Positions 9,675-17,809 of a stretch of 22,216 bases of DNA are shown here, one piece after another (positions within the stretch are counted from its first letter, which is position 1; each line of letters starts with the position of its first letter). Below the pieces are notes generated by a model, which worked only from the letters and a program-made list of their open reading frames with translations, was not told where the DNA came from and did no database searches. Made by a program: the position numbers and the translations under genes. The stretch spans positions 375,927-398,142 of the forward strand of contig BFEA01000796.1 of NCBI GenBank assembly GCA_003427395.1, in the 5' to 3' direction. The stretch comes from Chara braunii (lineage: Eukaryota > Streptophyta > Charophyceae > Charales > Characeae).

Positions 9675-10341
9675 CTACACACCTAGAAATCTTTCGGATG
9701 CGTCAGCCGGGATCTTTTTCATCCCAAAATCCAAGCATATCACAAACTGATCAAGTAAGAAATACATTAACTTTAACCAATTTATTTGAGCCTCACATAA
9801 AACACAGTAATCCTCTAAGATGCTCCTAACTGTCACTAGGGAGTTTATTGTGTTCCTAGATACGATAGTCAAATCGTCCGCCAAGGCGCTCCCTTTGAAT
9901 TGGATATGTCCTTTGATACGCAATCCGACAATGTATGGATTGTGCCTCACATTGTTAAGTAGGACATCCATCTACATGACAAAAAGCAGAAGTGCCAACG
10001 GGCATCCCTGACGAAGAGACCGTGTAAGTGGGAAGGCTGGTGATATTCTCCCGTTTATCATCACCGATGTTATGGCATGAAAGTACAAAGCTTTCACCCA
10101 TGTGCAGTAATTTGGCCCGATGCCCATGTGTCTCATTGTCGTTAGGACAAATGGCCAGTTGACTCTGTCGTAAGCTTTTTGCAAATCTAACAAGAGAACA
10201 ACTATGTCCAGTTTTTCTTCCGCAGTGATTTTCATGGACTCAACCACTGTGACGATATTATCCATGATTGATCTTCCTTTTACGAAGGCACCTTGATCAG
10301 CCCCCACTAAACCTGGAAGGTAGTCTGCCTGTGACGCACAA
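9675..10341 (-). pseudogene. LINE reverse transcriptase palm fragment
   Basis: Minus-strand frame with the RT (RVT_1) motifs in order: LPGLVGADQGAFVKGRSIMDN at the start (AFV.GR.I.DN motif of LINEs), VLLLDLQKAYDRVNW with the first catalytic Asp, LTRSLRQGCPLA, and ALADDLTIV with the paired catalytic Asp of the (Y/F)ADD motif. An in-frame TAG at 9972-9974 splits the frame between LLFVM and MDVLL. The frame is open up to the first base of the Ty3 LTR at 10342, where the protein is cut in mid-domain. After 9675 (SERFLGV then stop) the protein continues in another frame. The identity of the domain is secure; activity is excluded. Confidence 0.9.
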
Positions 10342-11173
10342 CGTCACGCCCTGTGCTGTCTTTCGTTCGGAGTGCTAAAGGTGCGGAAAAGGGGCCCAGA
10401 AAAACAGCAAGATGGGGTGTGCCAAGGATTTTTGGAAATTGAGTGTGGGGACACAGACGGAACTGAAATCCCCCGTGTTGGCCCGATGAAGTAACTCAGT
10501 TGCTTTCGCGTGTTGCGGAATGCGCACGCGGTCACGGCGCGAAAAGAGAAAAATCCAAATTCAATCCAAAACGTATTGTCGAGCTTCCCACCGCGCTATG
10601 GATCTTCGTTTAGAGCGGAAGGGCTTCGGCACACTCCGCGTATCTCGTTTCCGTATCAAGTCCTGGCGTCGCTCGTTGGTTAGTTTTGAGTCTGACGTGG
10701 ATGGTCTCAGACGCATGGCTCTTTCCTTGTGCTCGTCCTCACTCCGTATCCGGTAGTGGAAGCCATTTGATTCGTAGCGATCGAAACGCTAGCACTTAGT
10801 GCACAGGGTTCGAGGCCAATGGGGCGCCACTGCCGTCCACGGAATGACGATCAATTTGTTAAATGGCAACAACGCGGAGTAAGGTGGAAAGTGCGTATCG
10901 ATGATGACAAAACCCGCATCCACGAACCCTGAACAACGATTTTCAGGAGGGAAGTAATATTGTCCGCCGATGCCTGCTAAAACTTCCCGTACGTTCCATT
11001 CGCATACACGTGTCCTTTCCTCATTGTAGGGGAAGGGGCGCGTCAACGGGGGAGGTACGGAAGGTTGGCGCCCGACCGAGGGACGAACGTTAGTCCACAT
11101 GTCAATTAACCAGACAGAGTTTATGCGACTACTCGGAACGTCATCAAAAAGCAACAAAAAAAGTAATTAGTAT
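10342..11173 (-). repeat. 3' LTR of the Ty3 element (inner edge estimated)
   Basis: 10342-10892 aligns base for base with 21666-22216. The alignment stops only because the window ends, so the LTR is longer than 551 bp. The inner edge is my estimate: a pyrimidine run at 11174-11186 (tctttctttttt) is the complement of a polypurine tract in element orientation and is the only good PPT candidate nearby. That gives an LTR of about 832 bp. The outer end reads CGTCACGCCC where plant Ty3 LTRs often read TGTCACGCCC, so the terminal T of the integrase-recognised TG...CA ends seems mutated here. No clear TATA box was found. Confidence 0.8.
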
Positions 11174-13278
11174 CTTTCTTTTTTCAGACACGAGAGAGGC
11201 AACTTATGAAACCCGCACAATCATGCATGAGTCGGTTCGGAGTTCCGAGGGATCGACCCGCGACTCAGTTTCAACAGATTTGATCAACAACAACACGAGG
11301 TGCCTAGTTTCTTCACGGCTGCCTCACCGACTATCGGTCAATGTCGTGCAGCATAAGGCAGATGACATGCGTAGTGCATTCAGAACTACAGATCTAAACA
11401 CTCTTGCATTCTCGAACAAAATCCCGCGGAGTGCTGCGTCTAATCAACTCAGAAAGGCAAGCATCTCCATATATACATTCACTGTGGAAGGTGCGAAAAT
11501 GACAGGGGTGCTCATGTCAGAGATCAATCGAGAGAATTGTACACAAGCATCCATCGTTCACAAGACAAGAGGATCAATTCCTCGACGTCTGGGGATTACC
11601 CAAGAAACTAATGGAAGAGTTTCGAAAGAAGTTCCTTCACACAGGAGAGCACACAGATTCATTCCCATTCATGAGAGGGACAAGCATCCAGACACATCAT
11701 CATTCAAAGATAGAGGAGAGAGAGAGAGAGACGAGGGAGGAATGTCGAGATAGAAGATGACAAGATCCGAAAAGAGGAAGTTCGGTGTTGCCGCCGTACA
11801 CTCGCGCAAAGATAAAGATCCGCAACAACAAAGGCGCATTCGCCGTGAATTCCAATATGGCCTCGGGCCAACCACCCACTCAACTCCAATCATCAATCCT
11901 CATACCCGCACCGACGATCCCGGCCGTCGCGTGCTAACTCCCACCACTGCGATCGACACCCCGCCAACGCAAACTCGACGCGGTTCGCCCAGATCCCACA
12001 GTCCGCCGTGGCGATCAAGCGCGCAACCGGCCAGCCTATCGTCAGCCCGACAGGACTTTCCGACTAGCACCAAACACTCTGCCTAGCCACTACTTCCCAG
12101 AAGTTGGCTTGGGAGTCGCGAACGTAAGAGAGATTTGCGGGCGTGCTTGCGGACTTTATAGTTGCGACGAGGGAGACAGAAAGGGGAGAAGACGAAGGGG
12201 AAGTTGAGGTGTAAGAGGAGAAGCAGGAGGAGAAGACTTTGAGAAGAGCGCTCCGTGGAAGCCATGTTGATCCCCCGAAGCTCAAGGTTCAACCAATCAG
12301 ATTCGCCGCGCAATAGAAAGATCCTATTGATCCACGCACCTGATTGGCGAGCGGGAGTTATCGAAGGATCAACCGGGCTTCGTGCGCTGTGTTCGGAGGG
12401 TGAGAAGGAAAAAGGCGCAAGAAGTAGCACAAGACGGGTCCAAGATTCAGATAACCAAGAAGGAGAAATGGGCGCACAATCGATCAGAGCGGGAGAGAGA
12501 GAGGAAAAACAGTTACGAGGAGAGAGAAAGAGGAGGGGGAAAGGGAGAGGGGAAAGTGCGGGAGAAGGATGGCGCGGGAAATAAGGAGGAGGATGCTTGC
12601 ATGCGCGGTGCCGACAGCGAGGGAAAAAGGCACCGAAACAGTTACAACTTGCCTATATCCTACACCAATTCAAAAATTGAAATCACCATATCCGCGAGTG
12701 AAAGTCGACGCGGGAAAAGAAAGTCCTATGCCTATCCGTATTCTCGCAAAATTCCTAGAATTTTCTCCGACGTGACCAATAACATTCATGCAAGGAAAAG
12801 GATACGTCGGGCTTTGCTTATTCCGTAATTCCTAACTGTCGAACCCGATTCTCAGTGCGTTCGCTAAGGCGCACGTAATTTCCTATGTATTTCCCGAATT
12901 GCAAAAACAGAATTCCAAGGATTGAAAAGAGCTTCCGACAAAATGGGGGCCGCAAACGCGGCGCCCGAAATCAAGAAAACAAACGGGGGTTTTCTGGGGT
13001 TGGCATGATACAAGGAAAAATTTTGAGCCAGAAGGGTACGAAAGATAGCACGGGGCTGGGAAATAGTTCGTCACATATGTGACGCGCAGGGGGTTCCAAA
13101 ATTATGCGATCTCCTGATTGCCTGAAAGCTCGAAAGGAAATGGAAAGAGACGAGGAAGCAGGAAGAAGTACAAGGAACGACAATTGAGTCGTGGATGAGA
13201 TGGCGACAACATCCGTGGCAAGATCTTCGTGAATCTCGCCGGCTCGTAAGGTTTCGGATCCCGCTCTCTGCAGCCCTG
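11174..13278. other. Apparently non-coding 3' region of the Ty3 element
   Basis: About 2.1 kb between the last plausible element-strand frame and the 3' LTR. I recognise no domain on either strand. Visible are the putative PPT (11174-11186), a GA microsatellite (about 11716-11731), a long purine-rich stretch on plus (about 12480-12600) and a 16-bp perfect palindrome (13069-13084). The longest open frame is antisense to the element (11223-11753, plus, 176 codons); its composition looks random and it matches nothing known to me. The region may be a long 3' UTR or captured DNA. Confidence 0.45.
13069..13084. repeat. 16-bp perfect palindrome
   Basis: CGTCACATATGTGACG equals its own reverse complement. 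It sits in the non-coding 3' part of the Ty3 element. It contains TGACG, a word bound by plant TGA-type bZIP factors, once on each strand; any regulatory use is inference. Confidence 0.6.
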
Positions 13279-14007
13279 TCATATGCAACCCCCTGTCCTT
13301 CGAGCTTCGGAGATCGTCCAGGTGACACCATCATGGTCCATCAGATCTTCGTGTGCTCTGCACCCCCAGTCCTTCGCAGTCGATCGAATCAGAGCGTAAG
13401 TTGATGTCATCATCAATGGCGTGATCTTCGCGAAAACTGCTGATTCATACTGCTCGGGGGACACGTGACCTTCAACGCCATGTGGGAATGGGAAAGTAGA
13501 TACGATACATGGGGGGGTGTTCACGGGGAGGGCAGGGAGGGAGTGTGGGCAGGTATCGATTCATCCCCTCTACCATCACCGGAAGTTCCTCATAGGGGAT
13601 GATCCGATGAAAGCGAGGGAACCGATCACCGCTATGAGGGAGGGAGGCGAGATAGTCGCAGTAAAGGGAGGAGAGGGTGCGAAAGAGCGCTGCGCGAAAG
13701 AATTCGTAATGGCGACAGGCGGGGATCGTCCCCGTGGCTACGCAGTAGACTTCTATTATGTTGCACCGCTCCCATGCAGCGCTGAACAATAGGATATGCA
13801 AACAGAACATGGGGGTAGCGCCGTAGCGGGCTGAAGGGAGGGATGGGGGTAGACGGTAGCGACCAGGCGCGTAAAGTAGAAGTGACGGAAGAGATGGGGA
13901 GGGAAGGGGTTGCGGGGGAAGGTGACGGGGGTGTGGATCTGCTCGAGGGTGAGGTAATCAAGGGGACGACGGGATAACGACCGGGGACGAAGACCTATCC
14001 CCCGCAT
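13279..14007 (-). pseudogene. Decayed unrecognised coding remnant downstream of integrase
   Basis: Several minus-strand frames here overlap end to end and look protein-like: 14007-13756 (LDYLTLEQIHTPVTFPRNPF ... FRHFYFTRLVATVYP), 13810-13472 (EFFRAALFRTLSSLYCDYLA ... RIIPYEELPVMVEGMNRYLP) and 13524-13279 (GVEGHVSPEQYESAVFAKIT). They are in different frames, as expected if one longer protein has picked up indels. I recognise no domain; there is no clear signal peptide or long hydrophobic segment that would support an envelope-like protein. The assignment as coding rests on composition and on being on the element strand next to two better open frames. Confidence 0.3.
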
Positions 14008-14914
14008 CGGTACGTGGACGACCTGGGGGACAGGTGGGCCTGGAGGGGGAGGAGGATCGGCTCCGTCTCTGCCGTGAGGTGCTTGGGGTGGCGGCCGCTA
14101 GGTTGCCATCTTCAGGCTTCAGGTGCTCCGGATCCCTGGTCGGATCGTCGCCGATGCGCAGTCTTGCTCCGCTAGCGAATTCTAGTTGGTGTTTCCCTGT
14201 GGCAATTTCTTCCCGCTTGCGCACCGCCTCAGGATCGTCCGCCTCCGTGCCCGTACGCGTTGCTTCCTCCGGCAAGGCCTCCCACTCAGATCATGTTCCC
14301 TCCTCTTCCTCTTCTTCGTCGCTCTGCTCGCCGTCGCTATACTCGCTATAGCTGCCTTCCTCCGTCGTTTCTTCGTCGTCGTCGCTTTCGTCCTCTTCTA
14401 TCACCACCTCCTCTACCTTCGGATAAAAGGCGTGATCGATGATGTCGTATGGCTTCAGGTACTGCTGCCGTGACAGTAGAGTGTCTTCTTCTCCAGGTTC
14501 TTCCAAGAAGGCACTCCACTGAAGGTACGGGTCCAGCGTTCGTGTGAGTACGTGCGGAGCGGGGCTGTCGTCGCTTTGCGAAACGATGTCAGGAAAGAGA
14601 TCGTCCGCCGGCTGCGCGATTGGCACGATGAGTTCTTGAGTGATTAACGGGCGATGGCCTGGCCGCGCCGATCCGAAGAGGAAGCCGAGAAGATCACCTT
14701 CCACGTTAGTCTTCCAGGCTTGTATGATCAGCAACTCCAAATTTTCGAGACACGCAGGATGCTCGCTGGTCCGTGTCCACGTCACCTGCACTCGAGCCAA
14801 ACACATGAACAGCTCGACAAAGGTTTCACGCCACAGCCGCCAATGCCCGGGATTAATAAGTGAGACGGAAAGGGGCTCGATCAAGAGGGAAAGATGAGGA
14901 TAAAGATCAGACTG
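13958..14914 (-). pseudogene. Unrecognised ORF with acidic and Arg/Ser-rich tail (post-integrase ORF B)
   Basis: One minus-strand frame is open from 14914 to 13958 with a single TGA at 14291-14293. The N-terminal part (SLINPGHWRLWRETFVELFM ... LIIQAWKTNVEGDLLGFLFG) looks like a folded domain I cannot name. The middle has DPYLQWSAFLEEPGEED. It then becomes very acidic (VVIEEDESDDDEETTEEG and DGEQSDEEEEEEG). After the stop comes a stretch ending in an Arg/Ser-rich patch (RQRRSRSSSPSR). No ATG is present at the start; the first codons after an in-frame TAG are CAG TCT GAT, and that TAG completes a strong-looking 3' splice site. The ORF may therefore be a 3' exon. No membrane segment is seen. It could be a captured host sequence or an element-specific accessory protein. 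Confidence 0.5.
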
Positions 14915-14979
14915 CTAGAAAGTAGGAAAAAGGGAGAGGAGGCCGAAGGTGGAGAGAGGAGAGAGGGGAACGGCGCGGT
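14912..14979 (-). promoter_or_regulatory. Candidate 3' splice site (pyrimidine tract plus TAG)
   Basis: On the minus strand, directly after the stop of ORF A, about 50 bases of nearly pure C/T lead to ...CCTACTTTCTAG, then CAG. The AG at 14916-14915 is preceded by a long pyrimidine tract, as in eukaryotic acceptors. The frame of ORF B opens exactly at the next base (14914). No convincing partner donor (GTAAGT or GTGAGT) was found in ORF A. Confidence 0.4.
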
Positions 14980-15462
14980 TCATTGGCGGCGTTGGAAAGC
15001 AACGAGGGTGGGGATCGCAACCGCCGGCTCGCGCGGAGAGGTGCGAATCCCGTCAAAATCAGGTGCGAACATCGGGATGAGATTGTGCCCTGGTCGGGCA
15101 AGACCGTGCTGCCACACGTTGGACAGCTGTTCCGTCCACTCTCGCAACGAAGTCAAAATGGCGGTATGCTGCTGCAGATTGACTGTACTGATGTCGCCGC
15201 CGAAAGCCGCGACTGTCGTGACGTGGCTCATTCCTGGAGCCGCTCGTCGATGCACCGCTATCACCTCCGCCAACACTATTGCCTGCGGACTCCCCTCGAA
15301 TCGAAACGCGGCGGCGGCGCACACACCCACGTCGCAGAAGAACTGCGTCAGACGCCGAAGATCCGTACTAAGCTGTGGATGACGAACTTGTCGTATTTCT
15401 GAGATGTGGCCACGTGGCTGCAACAATTGATCATCAAGAGCCCGCTCCGTGATGAAGCTCAT
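14980..15462 (-). CDS. Unrecognised 160-residue ORF overlapping the integrase stop (post-integrase ORF A)
   Basis: An uninterrupted frame from ATG at 15462-15460 to TGA at 14980. Its ATG overlaps the integrase stop: the four bases ATGA at 15462-15459 serve both, the arrangement used for termination-reinitiation in some retroelements and viruses. The product has balanced composition (MSFITERALDDQLL ... LTQFFCDVGVCAAAAFRFEG ... LTSLREWTEQLSNVWQHGLA) and no low-complexity bias, unlike the shadow frames on the other strand. I recognise no domain, signal peptide or membrane segment. It sits where envelope-like or accessory genes lie in some plant LTR elements, but nothing in it says envelope. It is one of the few frames in this element free of stops. 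Confidence 0.5.
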   Translation of the reverse strand: MSFITERALDDQLLQPRGHISEIRQVRHPQLSTDLRRLTQFFCDVGVCAAAAFRFEGSPQAIVLAEVIAVHRRAAPGMSHVTTVAAFGGDISTVNLQQHTAILTSLREWTEQLSNVWQHGLARPGHNLIPMFAPDFDGIRTSPREPAVAIPTLVAFQRRQ

Positions 15463-16652
15463 GGCGAGGATGAGGAGGAAGACGAAGGGCAGGAGGGAGA
15501 GAGCGGAGAGAGAGTTATATCGTCGTCGCTCTCCTCATCTTCGGAGGAGGGGGAAGGAGGGAGATCAAAGGCCGGAAGAGGACGGAGGTAGGAGGTATGA
15601 CGGACGATAGGGACAGAGCTATGGCTGGCACTAGCCTCGGGCGCGATGCACACCGTGTTGGCACCGTTGGGACCGAGTTCGACGACGTGGAAGCAGCCAG
15701 AGAACTTGGGAGCGAGTTTCCGATCGCGTGCACATTTACGTACCTGCACGAGGTCCCCTAATTTATATTGATGTTGGGGCCTAACATTTCCATTTCGAGC
15801 CTCGTAGCTACGGACCTGCCTACCGTGGGCCAGATCGGTCATCCTCTGTCTTTTTCGGGCTAGCTTCAGGACGGCCCGTTCCATTAAATCGGTATACCTT
15901 TTGGCCTTGGCCTTGAGGGCGGCACGCGTGTCTCTACCCCCTGCTTCGCCAATTTTCGAGTTACCCCGGTAGTCGACACAGGGGAGGCTATTAGTGCGAA
16001 GCTGGAAGGGGGTGAACCCCGTGGACTCATGAGGGGTGGCCCGGTGAATTTCGACGATCTGATATACGATCTCGGGCCACGGACGCGTGTCATGTGCTGC
16101 TAAATTCCTGCGAAGGGCGGTTTTAATCATACGGTTGGCATTTTCGTCCAACCCGTTCGACTGAGACACGTGGGGTGCCGTATATCGGAGCGTGATGCCC
16201 CTTCGCGCGAGCAATTCCTCTACTTCGCCTTTGAATTCGGACCCATTGTCGGTCAGAATTTCTTCCATATCTAGATGGGTATAGAGGAACCGATCGATGT
16301 ACGTGGCTATCTCTGCGGCCTTGCGGGTCTTGCAAGGGTAGACCTCGATGTACTTGGAAAAATGATCTATTAACACTAAAAGGATAGAATATTCACAGCG
16401 GTTTGGGCCAGGTGGTACGTCAATACCTGTCGTGTCCATACTGACTCGCTGAAAGGGGCGTTCTACTTTCGTTGGTACTATCATGTTTGGTCCCCGTATT
16501 GGGGCGCGATCAGTGGCACAGACCAGACAGTTAGGGACAACGTATTTGACATCATCTCGTATATTGGACCAGAACCATCGGTTCTGATATATAGATGCCT
16601 CCGTGACACGTATCGCGAAATGAGCGGCCTGCTCTTCGTGAGCAAATCGGGT
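15459..16652 (-). pseudogene. Ty3 integrase (HHCC zinc domain, DDE core, C-terminal domain)
   Basis: Integrase inserts the element cDNA into chromosomal DNA. The zinc-binding N-terminus follows an in-frame TGA at 16653-16655: H-x5-H (HEEQAAH) and, about 30 residues on, CLVC. The 341-codon intact part (16484-15459) holds the catalytic core: D17 (SMDTTG), D79 (LTDNGSEF) and E114 (GLDENANRM), with 61 and 34 residues between them by my count. Next is TPHESTGFTPFQL, then the C-terminal fold KLGDLVQVRK ... RKLAPKFSGCFHVVELG. The protein ends in an acidic/Ser tail (SSEDEESDDD ... SSSSSSSP). No chromodomain is present. The stop overlaps the ATG of the next ORF. The domain is preserved, but it is cut off from the PHD part by the TGA. 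Confidence 0.93.
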
Positions 16653-17336
16653 TCAATCATATCTCTGGAATGGACGAGGAACCGTCAACCACGAACCCGA
16701 TCCGTCAGTTTTACGCTTCTCCAAATGACCATTGATCCATCGAAAGTCTCGGGAGCTCTCGGTAGCCCTACGTCTGTCGTGTTTGGTGAGGTGACCCAAT
16801 GATAATCCCGCTAATTTAGCTAATAAAATTTTGTCCGTCCAAACCTCTGCTCGCCGATATTTTTCGTCATATTCAGGGTCGTCCGTTCGGGCGGCTTCGA
16901 ATCGAACCTCCGTGGGAAGTTTGTTCATTCTACACAGGGGGCACATCCACTCCTTGCTATTTGTCCGATATCGAACGCAGGCCCCGTGCGCACGATTGAC
17001 ACACGTGGCACATTCTACCCAATCGACAAATCCGGTTTCGAACGGATGGCAATCAACCCCATAAACCCGTGCAATACACGTACAAAAATAGTCGAATTTA
17101 TCGGGGAGGGTGGCAAAGAAGGCTGAGGAGGTGAGAGGGGTAGAATTAGTAGGAGAAGAAGGAGTCGCAGAGGCAGGTGGGGTAGTCATGATGACAGAGC
17201 GGGAGAGATGGGACTGATTTGCAGAGGAGGAGGGGGGGGGTAGAAAAAAAGAAATGGACCTCGTGTCACTCACTCCTTCGACAGAATCTCCACGTGGCCG
17301 TACCGAGGTCCGTTCTCCTTCTTTGGTTTGTTCCAT
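16653..17336 (-). pseudogene. PHD finger module between RNase H and integrase
   Basis: This 227-codon frame is the same frame as the integrase and ends at the TGA just before its HHCC domain. Residues 85-135 form a full C4HC3 PHD finger: C85-x-C87-x21-C109-x2-C112-x4-H117-x2-C120-x11-C132-x2-C135, with W106 before C109 (WVECATC) and W130 before the last pair (WMCPLC). PHD fingers commonly read histone H3 tails. The Trp two residues before the His that forms part of the H3K4me3 cage in ING-type fingers is Arg115 here, so the ligand may differ. Residues 137-227 (PTEVRFEAARTDDPEYDEKY ... DFRWINGHLEKRK) link to integrase. The N-terminus is low-complexity; ATG at 17189 (MTTPPASAT) is a plausible independent start, since RNase H lies in another frame. 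Confidence 0.8.
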
Positions 17337-17809
17337 GGAATCACCTCCTCATTCTTCGGAACCTTCTCGGGTCGGTGCAGTCGTGTCAATCCGTCTGCGT
17401 TCCCGTGCTTCTCGTGTTTCTGGTGACGAATGTCAAAGTCCATATTCTGCAGCACCGTTGCCCATCGTCCGATCATGCCCGAGTAATCCTTAGATTTCTT
17501 CAGGGCTAACAGAGGCTCATGATCGGTTACCAAGGTGAACTTCCGCCCATATAAGTAAGCCTGAAAGTGACTGATTCCCCAGAGAGCCGCGTAGCATTTT
17601 CCTGTTGGAGCGGCGTAGTTACGCTTGCAGGCGGGCACCGATGTGGACGCATACTCCACCACGCAATCAAGCCCGCTTGGTCCCACCTGGGCCAGGATTG
17701 CCGAAATTGTCTCTGGCTGCCAGTCAGTAATAAGGACAAAAGGCTTTTCGGGATCCGACCTTATAAGGACCGGGGCCGAAATGAGGGCGGCCTTGAGTTT
17801 CGAAAAAGA
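17270..17809 (-). pseudogene. Ty3 RNase H
   Basis: RNase H removes genomic RNA from the RNA/DNA hybrid during reverse transcription. The frame opens at 17809 and shows SKLKAALISAPVLIRSDPEK, then FVLITDWQPETISAIL with the first catalytic Asp, the EYASTSV and RNYAAPTGKCYAALWGI helix region, SHFQAYLYGRKFTLVTDHEPL with another catalytic Asp, and ADGLTRL at the end. The usual Glu of the E.ELLAIVWA helix is not obvious (GKCYAALWG), which may be a lesion. It is joined to RT by a -1 shift at a T5 tract (17807-17803), so a one-base indel or a sequencing error there is likely. The frame stops at 17270, within a GTGAGT sequence. Confidence 0.85.

Larger units (their letters stand above)
7338..10341 (-). 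mobile_element. LINE element (RT palm to 3' UTR), split by the Ty3 insertion
   Basis: A non-LTR retrotransposon on the minus strand, about 3 kb in this window. In element order it has the RT palm (10341-9675), the connection region and zf-RVT domain (9603-7948), and a 3' UTR (7947-7338). The UTR has a repeated box (GCCAGACCAACCTGGC at 7422 and 7455 on plus) and a 'gaccccggcctcatcagg' box. The open RT frame runs without a break to 10341, where the Ty3 LTR begins, so the N-terminal half (endonuclease, RT fingers) should lie beyond the other end of the Ty3 element, outside the window. In-frame stops and a frame change show it had already decayed or has decayed since. Confidence 0.8.

Noticed and set aside
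11223-11753. 176-codon plus-strand ORF as a gene
   Set aside because: It is antisense to the element, has no recognisable domain, and its C-terminal part comes from a GA-rich microsatellite. Kept only as a note.
12382-12828. 148-codon plus-strand ORF
   Set aside because: It is driven by a purine-rich tract (Glu, Arg, Lys and Gly runs); no family resemblance.
13279-14007. Envelope-like glycoprotein
   Set aside because: No signal peptide, no clear transmembrane segment and no Cys/glycosylation pattern could be made out in any of the frames.
14894-15402. Plus-strand frames of 139 and 162 codons opposite ORF A
   Set aside because: They are Arg-rich and Ala-rich with biased composition and lie antisense to the better-composed ORF A, which is also linked to integrase by ATGA.
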